Shown: positions 17,802 through 26,931 of the stretch, piece after piece
How the letters are laid out: each line of letters opens with the position of its first letter
How positions within the stretch are numbered: position 1 is the first letter of the stretch
Assembly: GCF_000518665.1 (NCBI RefSeq)
Contig: NZ_JAEA01000013.1
Coordinates: forward strand, 42,327 to 106,326
Direction: 5' to 3'
DNA from: Microvirga flocculans ATCC BAA-817
GTDB taxonomy: Bacteria > Pseudomonadota > Alphaproteobacteria > Rhizobiales > Beijerinckiaceae
Length of the DNA: 64,000 nucleotides
The notes under the pieces: model-generated
Database searches by the model: none
The model's input: only the letters and a program-made list of their open reading frames with translations
What the model was told of the DNA's origin: nothing
Program-made: the position numbers and the translations under genes

Positions 17802-18400
17802 ACGTCTTCCTGTTTCATATTCGGATGCTGAAATGCTTGTTTACTCAAGCTCAAACGCCGCTGAATAATGAGAGCAGTCCTGCTGACCAAGACTTGCCGA
17901 TCATAGCTTATGGCAGAGGAAGCGTGGAACTCATCTGAAGAGGTACGCCTTTAACGCAGCCATCGAGAGCCACGATCGGAGGCCATCATCGTTTCGAGGC
18001 TCTTGCGACGTGTAATGCTCTGCTTGAGCTGTACTTCTTGTCACTGAGAAGCTGTTATGAACGGCAATCTAATTTAAGGCCTGTCGCAGCATTGGACAGA
18101 GCGAAGCAATGGCGCTCAGGTCTGCGAGAGTGTCGGGTGACAGCTCGTGGGCGCGCATCAGGAGTCGAGAGCACATCGCCCACGCGAATGTTCCCGCGGC
18201 CACCTGTCGGTATGACAACGGAGGAAGCTGCACCTGGGTTCGTCGAGTGCGACTGCATCCAGCCCAATGTCGCGCTCACAGCTTCCAGCCCCGTTTTTCC
18301 CAACCGTATAAGCCTGGCCGGCATAGGCCTGAGCGGGCCAGTCGCCCTGGACGCCGGGCCGGCCACGCTGAAATCTCGATCAGGCTTTGCTGAAGCGAAG
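17802..18400. other. 600-base stretch with no confident gene
   Basis: This region separates the glycosyltransferase operon start from the end of the OsmC gene. Its left half (17802-18060) is a likely promoter region for the operon. Its right half is GC-rich and open in several frames, but only one short frame (18069-18233) looks protein-like. Confidence 0.55.
18069..18233 (-). CDS. Possible 54-residue protein
   Basis: A short minus-strand frame from a GTG at 18233. The product has a hydrophobic/aromatic start (LPPLSYRQVAAGTFAWAM) and an amphipathic helix-like end (HELSPDTLADLSAIASLCPM). The composition looks more protein-like than the competing frames, but there is no strong ribosome-binding site and no recognised family. 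Confidence 0.28.
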   Translation of the reverse strand: MQLPPLSYRQVAAGTFAWAMCSRLLMRAHELSPDTLADLSAIASLCPMLRQALN

Positions 18401-18841
18401 CTAGGAAGCGGCTTCCGTGTCCTGGGCCTCATCGATCGCCGTCCAGGAATGCGTGATCTCAGCCACGGCGCCCAGCATGATCGAGGCCGAGCAGTACTTT
18501 TCCTTGGACAGCTGGATGGCCCGCTCCACCTTGGTGGGCGCCAGATCCCTGCCCTTGACCCGGTATTCGATGTGGATCTTCGTGAAGACCTTGGGATCGG
18601 TCTCGGCGCGCTCACCCGTGACCTCCACATCGCAATCCGTGATCTTCTCGCGTCCCTTGCGGAGGATCTGGACCACGTCGAAGGCCGTGCAGCCCCCGAG
18701 ACCGATGAGCAGCATCTCCATGGGACGGATGCCGAGATTGCGCCCGCCATATTCTGGCGCTCCATCCATGACGACGGCGTGGCCGCTGCCGGATTCGCCT
18801 ACGAACATCATGCTGTCGACCAGTCTGACCCGTGCCTTCAT
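18401..18841 (-). CDS. OsmC/Ohr-family protein
   Basis: A 146-residue protein of normal OsmC length. The two family cysteines are present: Cys51 in GLGGCTAFDV and Cys117 in EKYCSAS. OsmC/Ohr proteins reduce organic hydroperoxides with these cysteines in the cytoplasm; this one belongs to the YhfA-like branch, judging by the GLGGCTAFDVVQIL segment, and that branch has a less clear role. It reads away from mazG, with about 130 bases between their starts that should hold promoters for both. Confidence 0.88.
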   Translation of the reverse strand: MKARVRLVDSMMFVGESGSGHAVVMDGAPEYGGRNLGIRPMEMLLIGLGGCTAFDVVQILRKGREKITDCDVEVTGERAETDPKVFTKIHIEYRVKGRDLAPTKVERAIQLSKEKYCSASIMLGAVAEITHSWTAIDEAQDTEAAS

Positions 18842-18972
18842 AAGCCTTGCCTCAACTTTGATGGATAATCCTTCGCGACCATCGCTAACCCAAGGAGATG
18901 GCGCAAATCCAGCTAGCCCCGCCTTTTGTCCTCAGGCTATGAGACAGACATAGAGCGACTTGGGATTTCATC

Positions 18973-19818
18973 ATGAAGCCTTCCTCAGACATCACCCGGC
19001 TCCTCGAAATCATGGCGGCCTTGCGCACGCCCGGAACCGGCTGCCCCTGGGATCTGGAGCAGAACTTCGCATCGATCGGACCTTATACGATCGAGGAAGC
19101 CTATGAGGTCGTGGATGCCATCGAGCGCGGCGATCTGGCCGATCTCCGCGACGAGCTCGGCGATCTGCTGCTCCAGGTGGTTTTCCATGCCCGGATGGCC
19201 GAGGAGCAGGGCGCCTTCGCCTTCGGCGATGTCGTGGAGGCGATCACGAAAAAGCTCATCCGCCGTCATCCCCATGTCTTCGGGAACCTCAAGGACCTGT
19301 CTCCCGAAGAGGTGAAGAGTCTCTGGGATTCGATCAAGCGGGAGGAAAAGGAGGAACGTCGAACCGCGCGCGCGGAAATGGGCCTGCCGCCGGAGGCACA
19401 CGAGGCCGGATTCCTCGGCGGGATTCCGACCGCCATGCCCGCCCTGCCCCGCGCCCACAAGCTGACGGCCAAGGCCGCCAAGGTCGGCTTCGACTGGCCC
19501 GATTCCGCCCAGGTCATCGATAAAATCCATGAGGAATTGGAGGAAGTTAAAGAGGCATCCGCAACCGGCAGCAGAGATCGGATCGAGGATGAGATCGGCG
19601 ACCTTCTCTTTTCCGTCACCAATCTCGCCCGCCATTTCAACATCGATCCGGAGCAGGCCCTGCGCCGCACGAACGCAAAATTCGAACGGCGCTTCAAATC
19701 CGTCGAGGAGACGCTCGCCAGGCAAGGCAGGAGCCTGGACGACGCTACCCTGGACGAGATGGAGCAGCTCTGGGTGGCTGCGAAAATGGCCGAGCGTGAG
19801 CCCGGCCCGTCCTCATAG
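18973..19818 (+). CDS. mazG: Nucleoside triphosphate pyrophosphohydrolase MazG
   Basis: A 281-residue all-alpha NTP pyrophosphatase that removes non-canonical or excess NTPs to NMP and pyrophosphate. It contains two tandem MazG domains, as in E. coli. The first has CPWDLEQNFASI, the metal-binding IEEAYEVVDAIE and RDELGDLLLQVVFHA; the second has KIHEELEEVKEA and DEIGDLLFSVTNLARH. Its TAG stop (19816-19818) abuts the hflX stop on the opposite strand, so the two convergent genes overlap by 6 bases with no terminator between them. Confidence 0.95.
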   Translation: MKPSSDITRLLEIMAALRTPGTGCPWDLEQNFASIGPYTIEEAYEVVDAIERGDLADLRDELGDLLLQVVFHARMAEEQGAFAFGDVVEAITKKLIRRHPHVFGNLKDLSPEEVKSLWDSIKREEKEERRTARAEMGLPPEAHEAGFLGGIPTAMPALPRAHKLTAKAAKVGFDWPDSAQVIDKIHEELEEVKEASATGSRDRIEDEIGDLLFSVTNLARHFNIDPEQALRRTNAKFERRFKSVEETLARQGRSLDDATLDEMEQLWVAAKMAEREPGPSS

Positions 19819-21204
19819 GACCCGTGCTTCGGGGAAACGGTTCAGGAAGCGCGGTTCCTTGCCGGGCACCAGGCGCACCCGAAGGATCGTATGCCCGTTC
19901 TCCTGCGTCCGGCGTCCCAGGATTTCGGTGTTTTCATGGAGCCAGGCCAGCCCCTGCCCGTCTTCCGGCGCGACGTCCACCTCATAGGTCGAACGCCCCA
20001 TGGCCAAGTGCTGCTCGATGGTGGAGAGCAGCTCCGGAATTCCATCGCCGGTGAGCGCCGAGATCAGGATTGGCCGCCGCTCCGGGACGGTCCGGTACGA
20101 GGCGGTGGAAAGCCTCTCCCGGTCGTCAGGGGAAAGAAGATCGGCCTTGTTCCAGACCTCGACGATCCGCCGCGTATCCTCGGGGTCGATGCCAAGTTCG
20201 CGCAGGACAACGGCGACATCTTCGGCCTGTGCCTCGGTCTCACCATGGGAGACGTCGCGCACATGGAGCAGGATGTCGGCCTCGACCACATCCTCCAGGG
20301 TGGCCCGGAAGGCCGCTACGAGCATCGTCGGGAGATCCGAGATGAAGCCGACCGTATCCGAGAGGATGGCCTTCTCGCCATGGGGCAGCTCGATGGCGCG
20401 CGAAGTGGGGTCGAGGGTGGCGAACAGCATGTTCTCGGCCAGGACGTCAGCCCGAGTCATGCGGTTGAACAGGGTGGACTTGCCGGCATTGGTATAGCCG
20501 ACGAGAGCGATGATCGGGTACGGAACCCGCCTGCGGCTCGTTCTGTGCAGGGAACGGGTCTTGACGACGCCTTCCAGGTCCCGCTCGATCCGGTTCATCC
20601 GTTCCTGGATCATGCGCCTGTCGGCCTCGATCTGCGTTTCGCCCGGACCGCCGAGAAAGCCGAAGCCGCCACGCTGGCGCTCGAGGTGCGTCCAGGACCG
20701 AACCAGGCGTCCCTTCTGGTAGGACAAATGCGCGAGCTCGACCTGAAGCGTACCTTCCTTGGTGCGGGCCCGGCGACCGAAAATTTCGAGAATGAGGCCC
20801 GTGCGGTCGATGACCTTCGCGCCCCAGGCCTTCTCCAGATTGCGCTGCTGCACGGGGCTGAGGGCGCAATCCATCACGACAAGGCCGATCTCCTCGGCGC
20901 GGATCAGTCCCGCCAGCTCCTCGACCTTGCCGCTGCCGATATAGGTCGCCGGACGGGGCGAGCTCAGAGGGGCGATCAGAGACTGGACGATGGACAGGTC
21001 GATCGCCAGGGCAAGGCCCGTGATCTCATCGAGACGAGCCTCGGGCGGGCGAGGATTGCTTCCCTCGCCCCCATCGGCCGATGAGCGCCGCCTGCGCGTC
21101 AGATAAGGCCCGACGACGAGGGTCCTGGTCCCTGCCGCAACCTCTTTTTCAGGTTCGGCAAGCTGAACGAGACGTTCTTCCCCGGGGCTCCGCGGTTCCG
21201 TCAC
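19813..21204 (-). CDS. hflX: Ribosome-associated GTPase HflX
   Basis: A 463-residue GTPase that splits stalled or hibernating 70S ribosomes. The N-terminal HflX domain has [16 protein letters not shown], the middle has [21 protein letters not shown], and the G domain has the P-loop [22 protein letters not shown] and NKAD. The start is taken as GTG at 21204, one base after the hfq stop, with AAGG about 7 bases before it inside the end of hfq; the open frame upstream of this is an hfq shadow. The hfq-hflX pairing is conserved in proteobacteria and implies one transcript. Confidence 0.95.
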   Translation of the reverse strand: MTEPRSPGEERLVQLAEPEKEVAAGTRTLVVGPYLTRRRRSSADGGEGSNPRPPEARLDEITGLALAIDLSIVQSLIAPLSSPRPATYIGSGKVEELAGLIRAEEIGLVVMDCALSPVQQRNLEKAWGAKVIDRTGLILEIFGRRARTKEGTLQVELAHLSYQKGRLVRSWTHLERQRGGFGFLGGPGETQIEADRRMIQERMNRIERDLEGVVKTRSLHRTSRRRVPYPIIALVGYTNAGKSTLFNRMTRADVLAENMLFATLDPTSRAIELPHGEKAILSDTVGFISDLPTMLVAAFRATLEDVVEADILLHVRDVSHGETEAQAEDVAVVLRELGIDPEDTRRIVEVWNKADLLSPDDRERLSTASYRTVPERRPILISALTGDGIPELLSTIEQHLAMGRSTYEVDVAPEDGQGLAWLHENTEILGRRTQENGHTILRVRLVPGKEPRFLNRFPEARVL

Positions 21205-21205
21205 C

Positions 21206-21460
21206 TCAAGCCTTCTCGCCAGCCTCGTCGATCTGGTCGAACAACTGGACGGGCTGTCCTGGCATGATGGTGGAAATGGCGTGTTTGTAAACCAGCTGGG
21301 AATGACCATCCCTGCGCAGAAGGACGCAGAAATTGTCGAACCACGTGACCACACCCTGAAGCTTGACCCCGTTCACGAGAAAGATCGTCAGGGGGATTTT
21401 CTGCTTCCGGACATAATTCAGAAAAGTGTCCTGAAGATTCTGCGCGCGATCGCCCGCCAT
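21206..21460 (-). CDS. hfq: RNA chaperone Hfq
   Basis: An 84-residue Sm-like protein that forms a hexameric ring and pairs small RNAs with mRNAs. It shows the Sm1 region ([20 protein letters not shown], then [10 protein letters not shown]) and the Sm2 motif YKHAIST. The length is typical for alphaproteobacteria, without the long C-terminal tail seen in enterics. It precedes hflX by one base and follows ntrX by 231 bases. In alphaproteobacteria Hfq is known to be needed for post-transcriptional control of nitrogen genes, which fits this neighbourhood. Confidence 0.97.
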   Translation of the reverse strand: MAGDRAQNLQDTFLNYVRKQKIPLTIFLVNGVKLQGVVTWFDNFCVLLRRDGHSQLVYKHAISTIMPGQPVQLFDQIDEAGEKA

Positions 21461-21633
21461 TGAAGTTGCCTCGCCAGCCCATGGCCGCCGGTCTTGGCTA
21501 TTGGGCCGCCTGAATATGGTTGTCCGCTTTCGTGCGGTCGGTGACCGGCCGTCTTATTACAGGGCGAACGGCAGCGTTCGGCAAGGGGGACGAAACGGTT
21601 CTACCCCCTCGGAGCATATTTTCCCGTGGATGA

Positions 21634-21674
21634 CAGGTTGCATTTCCAACCCATGACAGGAGAAATACAACCTG
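21634..21674 (-). terminator. Long hairpin between ntrX and hfq
   Basis: A 13-bp inverted repeat (21634-21646 with 21662-21674) has a 15-base loop and one mismatch, which becomes a G-U pair in minus-strand RNA. It begins 18 bases past the ntrX stop. There is no T run directly after it, so it could be a mRNA 3'-end stabiliser or processing site rather than a simple terminator. Confidence 0.5.
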
Positions 21675-21691
21675 CTGTTACTCTAGAACGC

Positions 21692-23062
21692 TTAGCTGCC
21701 GATCCCCAAGGACTTCAGCTTCCGGTGGAGAGCGGAGCGCTCCATCCCGATAAACTCCGCCGTCCGCGAGATGTTTCCGCTGAAGCGGGCGATCTGGGCC
21801 AGCAGATACTCGCGTTCGAAGATCTCACGTGCCTCACGCAGGGGCAGGCTCATGAGCTTCTCGCCGCCCGCCCCGCCCGGCGTGCTCGGCACGAGCGCGC
21901 CGATCTCCGAGGGCAGCATATCGGCCGTGATCTCGGAATCGGGATCGCCGGAGCTGAGAATCATGAGCCGCTCGACATTGTTCCGCAGCTGGCGAACGTT
22001 GCCGGGCCAGTCATGGGATTGCAGCACCGCCATGGCGTCCTCGGCGATCCGCCGCTTGGGCAGGCCCGTCGTGGACGAGATCTGCTCCATGAAGAACTCG
22101 ATCAGTTCGGGCACATCCTCGCGCCGCTCGGCGAGCGAGGGCACCCGGATCGGAATGACGCCGAGCCGGTGGAACAGATCCTCCCGGAAGCGGCCCGCGG
22201 CAATCTCCGCGGGCAGGTCGCGGCTGGAGGAGGACACGATGCGGACATCGACATGGACCCGGGTCGTTCCGCCGACGCGCTGGAAGTTCTGGTCGACGAG
22301 AACGCGCAGGATACGGTTCTGCGTCTCGCGCGGCATGTCCGCGATCTCGTCGATGTAGAGAGTGCCGCCATGGGCCTCCTCGAGAGCGCCGACGCGGCGC
22401 CCACCGCCCTCGCCTCCTTCGGCCCCGAAAAGCTCGACTTCCATGGTCTCGGGCGTGATCGTCGCCGCCGAAAGAACCACGAAGGGGCCGTTGGCGCGGG
22501 TGGAATGGCTGTGAATGGTCCGGGCCGTCAGCTCCTTGCCGGAACCGGGCGCGCCCGTGATCAGAATGCGGGCGTTGGTGGGCGCGGCGCGTTCGACGGC
22601 CTGCCGCAGCTGGTTGATGACGATGGACTTGCCTGCGATGCGGCTCGCCTGAACGGAGCGGGAGCGCAGGTCGCGCACCTCCCGCTTCAGGCGGGACGCT
22701 TCGAGCGCTCGCTCGGCTACAAGCACGAGGCGATCCGCCTTGAACGGCTTCTCGATGAAGTCGTAGGCACCGGCCTTGATGGCAGAAACGGCGGTTTCGA
22801 TATTGCCATGGCCGGAGATCATCACCACCGGCAGATCCGGGTGCTGGGACTTGATGATCTCCAGGACCTGGAGGCCGTCCAACCGGCTTCCCTGCAGCCA
22901 GATATCGAGAAAGACGAGGTGCGGACGCCGCGTCTCGATGGCCGCCAAGGCCTCGTCCGACGTTCCGGCCGTCCGGGTTCGGTGCCCCTCATCTTCAAGG
23001 ATGCCGGCTACCAGCTCACGAATATCGACTTCGTCGTCGACGACGAGAATATCAGCACTCAT
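21692..23062 (-). CDS. ntrX: Response regulator NtrX
   Basis: A 456-residue NtrC-family regulator. The receiver domain covers about 1-120 with phospho-acceptor Asp53 (VFLDIW) and acidic pair Asp9/Asp10. The AAA+ domain follows with Walker A GAPGSGKE and Walker B-like LYIDEIADMP. The sigma-54 contact loop GAFTGA is missing; the equivalent place reads GAEGGEGGGRRVGALEEA, as is usual for alphaproteobacterial NtrX. A Fis-type helix-turn-helix closes the protein (SRTAEFIGMERSALHRKLK). It is coupled to ntrY through an ATGA overlap. NtrYX responds to nitrogen and redox conditions in this class. Confidence 0.96.
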   Translation of the reverse strand: MSADILVVDDEVDIRELVAGILEDEGHRTRTAGTSDEALAAIETRRPHLVFLDIWLQGSRLDGLQVLEIIKSQHPDLPVVMISGHGNIETAVSAIKAGAYDFIEKPFKADRLVLVAERALEASRLKREVRDLRSRSVQASRIAGKSIVINQLRQAVERAAPTNARILITGAPGSGKELTARTIHSHSTRANGPFVVLSAATITPETMEVELFGAEGGEGGGRRVGALEEAHGGTLYIDEIADMPRETQNRILRVLVDQNFQRVGGTTRVHVDVRIVSSSSRDLPAEIAAGRFREDLFHRLGVIPIRVPSLAERREDVPELIEFFMEQISSTTGLPKRRIAEDAMAVLQSHDWPGNVRQLRNNVERLMILSSGDPDSEITADMLPSEIGALVPSTPGGAGGEKLMSLPLREAREIFEREYLLAQIARFSGNISRTAEFIGMERSALHRKLKSLGIGS

Positions 23063-25308
23063 AGGCTTGTCCTGCGGGTCTCGTTTCGGCCGGAAGCGGC
23101 CGATGGTTCTTCCGATTCAGCGTGTTTCGTCTTGGGGATCCACATGCGGACCTGACCGCCCCGGCCGGCGGGATTGTCGGCGAGTTCCATCCCGCCCCCA
23201 TGGTCTTCCAGAATCTTCGCGACGATCGGAAGCCCCAGGCCGGTCCCACCGTCGCGGGTCGTCATGTAGGGCTCCAGAAGGCGCTGGCGGCCCTCGACCG
23301 GGAAGCCCTTGCCGTTGTCTGTGACGGCGATGATCAGGTAGTCCGGATGCGTGTTGTCGAGCAGGACGGCGATCCGCCCTTGGCCTCGCTCGGTTTCGGG
23401 AACGGCGGTAATGGCCTCCGTCGCGTTCTTGACGATGTTGGTGAGAGCCTGGGAAACGAGCCGCCGGTCGAAAGACGCGACCAGCGGCCCTGGCGGAACC
23501 TGATCCACGAACTCGATCTCGGGATGCGCGATCTTCATCATGAAGATCACCTGCCGGATCGTTTCGGCGAGATCCTCGTTGCCGATGGTCGGCTTCGGCA
23601 TGCGGGCGAAGGACGAGAATTCATCGACCATGCGCTTGATGTCGTCGACCTGGCGGACGATCGTGTCCGTGCACTGATCGAACACCTCGCGGTCCGTCGT
23701 GATCACCTTGCCGTACTTGCGGCGGATGCGCTCGGCCGAAAGCTGGATCGGAGTCAGGGGATTCTTGATCTCGTGGGCGATGCGGCGCGCCACGTCCGCC
23801 CAGGCGGAGGTGCGCTGCGCCAGCACGAGGTCCGTGATGTCGTCGAGGGTGATGACGAGATCACGCTTCTCGCTGCGGGTCTGCTCGCTCGTCACGCGCA
23901 CATTGATCGTCCGCTCCTTGCCCTTGCGGGCGATGTGGATCTGCTCCTGCATCAGGCGCTGACGGCCCTGGCTCATCTCTTCGACGAGCGGCGCCACCTC
24001 CGGCAGGACCATTGCGATGGGCTTGCCCAGGAGATCCTCGCGGGAGGTGCCGAGCAGGGCCTCGGTCGAGGGATTCACGATGGTGATGAGCCCCCGCGCA
24101 TTGACGCCGATCACCCCGGCGGAGACGCCAGCCAGGACCGCCTCCGTGAAGCGCCGGCGGCGGTCGATCAGGTCGCTGGCGGCGGTCAGGCCGTCATGCT
24201 GCCGCCGCAGCTCCGAGGTCATCTTGTTGAAGGTCTCGCCCAGGTGGCCGAGATCCCCCTCGCCCCGCTTCACGGGCACCTGGACGTAGAAATTGCCAGT
24301 GGCGACCTGGTCGGTCGCGTGGATCAGGCGGCGGATGGGCGCGACGAGGCGGTTTGCGAAGTTCAGGCCGAACCAGACCGCCGACAGGAGGACGATCAGC
24401 GCGATCAGCGTGAACATGGAGGCGAAGGCGATCTGGATGCCGGCCTTCTTCTGGTCGAGAGCCTCATAGAAGGCCACGCCCGCCTCAGCGACCTGGGGAA
24501 ACTCGATGGCGCGCGGATCCACCTCGCGGGCCACGTAGAGCACACGCCCTCCATGGGCATCGAGCTTCAGGGCGGAGCGGAAGATGTTGCCCGACCTCTG
24601 GAACAGGCAAAGAGCCTCCTTGTTGCTCGCGTCCTCCAGATCCGCCTGCGACGGCATGGGGACGCCTTCGAGCTTCTTGGCCTCGAAACGCTCGACCACC
24701 GTGCCGTCGGGCTCCAGGATCATGGTGAGGGGGAAGCCGAGGAAGGTCGCGCGGGAGTTCAGGAATTCCCGGAAGAGATTGCGGTCGGCATCGTAGAGAA
24801 CCTTGGCGCGGTTGAGGTCCGCCGCCATCAGCTGGGTTTCACGGGCAAGCGTGCGGCATTGCAGCTCCCGATAGGAGCGGGCAATGGAGACCGTATTGGT
24901 CATGAGGTCCTTGAGCGCACCCGTGAACCAGGGGTCGAGACCGCGTTCGAGGGTCACCGTCGCCACGGCTGCGACCAGGATGGCCGGCAGAACCGCGACC
25001 AGGCTGAACAACCCGACGATCCGCACGTGAAGGCCCGCCGCCGCAGCCCCTGCCCTGCGCTCGCGCACCAGCTTTCGGGCCTGCCATGCGACGATTCCGA
25101 TCAGCAGGGCGATCAGCACGCCGTTCAGCATGAACACCCACACGACCACGTTGTGGGTGGGCAGCAGCGGCGTGGCGCCCGAGAGAATCAGGAAAGTGGC
25201 GAGGGCCGACGCCAGGGCCGAGAGCACGGCCCCGTAGCCCAGCCAGCCGAGGCCGCTCTGGGACGGCTCCGCCGCCTGACGTTGTGCAATAGTGTCCTGG
25301 TCGTTCAA
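23059..25308 (-). CDS. ntrY: Sensor histidine kinase NtrY
   Basis: A 749-residue membrane kinase. Hydrophobic segments lie at about 28-48, 55-75, 97-119 and 293-318, leaving a periplasmic loop of about 170 residues; a HAMP domain (ANRLVAPIRRLIHATDQVATG), a PAS domain from about 390, the H-box with His512 ([14 protein letters not shown]), and an ATPase domain with GKGFP and TGLGLPIVAKI follow. It autophosphorylates and passes phosphate to NtrX. It starts 144 bases after the ntrC stop, a gap that may contain its own promoter. Confidence 0.96.
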   Translation of the reverse strand: MNDQDTIAQRQAAEPSQSGLGWLGYGAVLSALASALATFLILSGATPLLPTHNVVVWVFMLNGVLIALLIGIVAWQARKLVRERRAGAAAAGLHVRIVGLFSLVAVLPAILVAAVATVTLERGLDPWFTGALKDLMTNTVSIARSYRELQCRTLARETQLMAADLNRAKVLYDADRNLFREFLNSRATFLGFPLTMILEPDGTVVERFEAKKLEGVPMPSQADLEDASNKEALCLFQRSGNIFRSALKLDAHGGRVLYVAREVDPRAIEFPQVAEAGVAFYEALDQKKAGIQIAFASMFTLIALIVLLSAVWFGLNFANRLVAPIRRLIHATDQVATGNFYVQVPVKRGEGDLGHLGETFNKMTSELRRQHDGLTAASDLIDRRRRFTEAVLAGVSAGVIGVNARGLITIVNPSTEALLGTSREDLLGKPIAMVLPEVAPLVEEMSQGRQRLMQEQIHIARKGKERTINVRVTSEQTRSEKRDLVITLDDITDLVLAQRTSAWADVARRIAHEIKNPLTPIQLSAERIRRKYGKVITTDREVFDQCTDTIVRQVDDIKRMVDEFSSFARMPKPTIGNEDLAETIRQVIFMMKIAHPEIEFVDQVPPGPLVASFDRRLVSQALTNIVKNATEAITAVPETERGQGRIAVLLDNTHPDYLIIAVTDNGKGFPVEGRQRLLEPYMTTRDGGTGLGLPIVAKILEDHGGGMELADNPAGRGGQVRMWIPKTKHAESEEPSAASGRNETRRTSL

Positions 25309-25452
25309 GACTGAGGCCCCGCAAGATAGGAGCCTTTGAACGGCCCCCCTGTCATGGGGTGATGCACCAACACAACACTGTGGTCAAATTATTACAGCCC
25401 CTCACGCCCCGGCCGAGGACGAGAGCACTGCCCGGAGCGGTCGTATGATCGG

Positions 25453-26922
25453 CTAGCTCCGGTTCGAGCGGACCACCATGAGCTCCAGGTCCCGCACCTT
25501 CTTGCGCAAGGTATTGCGGTTCACCCCGAGCAGCTCCGCCGCCCGGATCTGGTTGCCCCGGGTGGCGGCCAGGGCCGCCCCGATCAGAGGGCCCTCGATT
25601 TCCCGCAGGACGCGGTGATAGAGCCCGGGAGGCGGGAGCGTGTCCCGGAAACCGGAAAAATACTCGTTCAGGTGGCGTTCGACCGCATCCGACAGCCCTT
25701 CGGAGGCTTGCGTCTGGCCCGTCTGCGAGGCCTTGCCAACCGGCTGCGGCGGCAGGAGGGGCTGGGAATCGAGTTCGGCGTCGATGATGGCGCCCGTGAT
25801 CGTATCCTGGGGATAGAGGGCCGCCAGACGCCGCACGAGGTTTTCCAGCTCGCGCACATTGCCCGGCCAGCGGTAGCGCTTCAGGCGGTCCATGGCCTCC
25901 ACGTCGAGCTGCTTGCGGGCGAGCCCCTCCTTCTCCACCAGGAGGAAGAAGTGGCGTACGAGATCGGGGATATCCTCCACCCGCTCGCGCAGGGGCGGCA
26001 GGCGCAGAGGAACCACGTTGAGCCGGAAATAAAGGTCCTCGCGGAAAAGCCCCTGCTGGATCAGGACGCGCAGATCCTTGTTGGTCGCGGCCACGATGCG
26101 GACATTGGTCTTGATCGGCACCCGGCCGCCGACCGTCGTGTACTCGCCCTGCTGGAGGACACGCAGCAGGCGGGTCTGCGCCTCCATGGGCATATCGCCG
26201 ATCTCATCGAGAAACAGGGTTCCGCCTTCGGCCTGCTCGAAGCGGCCGGTATTGCGCGCGGTCGCCCCCGTGAAGGCGCCCTTCTCGTGTCCGAAGAGTT
26301 CGGACTCGATAAGCTCCCGCGGAATGGCCGCCATGTTCACGGCCACGAACGGCCCCTGACGGCGCTTGCCGTAATCATGAAGCGCCTTCGCGACCAGTTC
26401 CTTGCCGGTTCCGGACTCGCCCGTGATCATGACCGTCAGGTCGGTGGGCATCAGGCGGGCGAGCGCCCGGTAGATTTCCTGCATCGCGTGCGAACGCCCG
26501 ACGAGGGGGATATCCTCGTTCTCCTGCGCGGGACTGGCGCCGGAGGGAACGTTTCGCGGACGGGAGAGCGCGCGGCCGACGACGGCCACGAGTTCCTTCA
26601 GGTCGAAGGGCTTCGGCAGATACTCGTAGGCGCCACGCTCGGAGGCCTTGATCGCCGTCATGAACGTGTTCTGAGCGCTCATGACGATGATCGGAAGCTC
26701 GGGCCGCATCTTCTTGATGCGAGGGAGGAGATCGAAGGCGTTCTCGTCAGGCATCATCACATCGGTGATGACGAGGTCGCCTTCCCCTTGCGAGACCCAG
26801 CGCCAAAGGGTTGCGGCGTTGCTCGTCGACCGGACCTCGTATCCTGCCCGCGACAGGGCCTGGTTCAGGACGGTCCGGATGGCGGCATCGTCATCGGCAA
26901 GAAGAATCTGTCCGCTCGGCAT
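25453..26922 (-). CDS. ntrC: Nitrogen regulation response regulator NtrC
   Basis: A 489-residue sigma-54 activator. The receiver domain carries Asp54 ([10 protein letters not shown]); the AAA+ domain has Walker A GESGTGKE at 168-175 and an intact GAFTGA loop at 215-220, then [10 protein letters not shown]; the Fis-like helix-turn-helix is at the end ([21 protein letters not shown], broken by short loops). When phosphorylated by NtrB under nitrogen limitation it activates genes such as glnA and glnK. It starts 9 bases after the ntrB stop, so both come from one mRNA. Confidence 0.97.
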   Translation of the reverse strand: MPSGQILLADDDAAIRTVLNQALSRAGYEVRSTSNAATLWRWVSQGEGDLVITDVMMPDENAFDLLPRIKKMRPELPIIVMSAQNTFMTAIKASERGAYEYLPKPFDLKELVAVVGRALSRPRNVPSGASPAQENEDIPLVGRSHAMQEIYRALARLMPTDLTVMITGESGTGKELVAKALHDYGKRRQGPFVAVNMAAIPRELIESELFGHEKGAFTGATARNTGRFEQAEGGTLFLDEIGDMPMEAQTRLLRVLQQGEYTTVGGRVPIKTNVRIVAATNKDLRVLIQQGLFREDLYFRLNVVPLRLPPLRERVEDIPDLVRHFFLLVEKEGLARKQLDVEAMDRLKRYRWPGNVRELENLVRRLAALYPQDTITGAIIDAELDSQPLLPPQPVGKASQTGQTQASEGLSDAVERHLNEYFSGFRDTLPPPGLYHRVLREIEGPLIGAALAATRGNQIRAAELLGVNRNTLRKKVRDLELMVVRSNRS

Positions 26923-26931
26923 TTTTTAGCC

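Noticed and set aside
23122..25314. 730-codon open frame opposite ntrY
   Set aside because: NtrY has all kinase motifs on the minus strand; the plus-strand frame is a GC-rich shadow rich in Arg, Asp and His.
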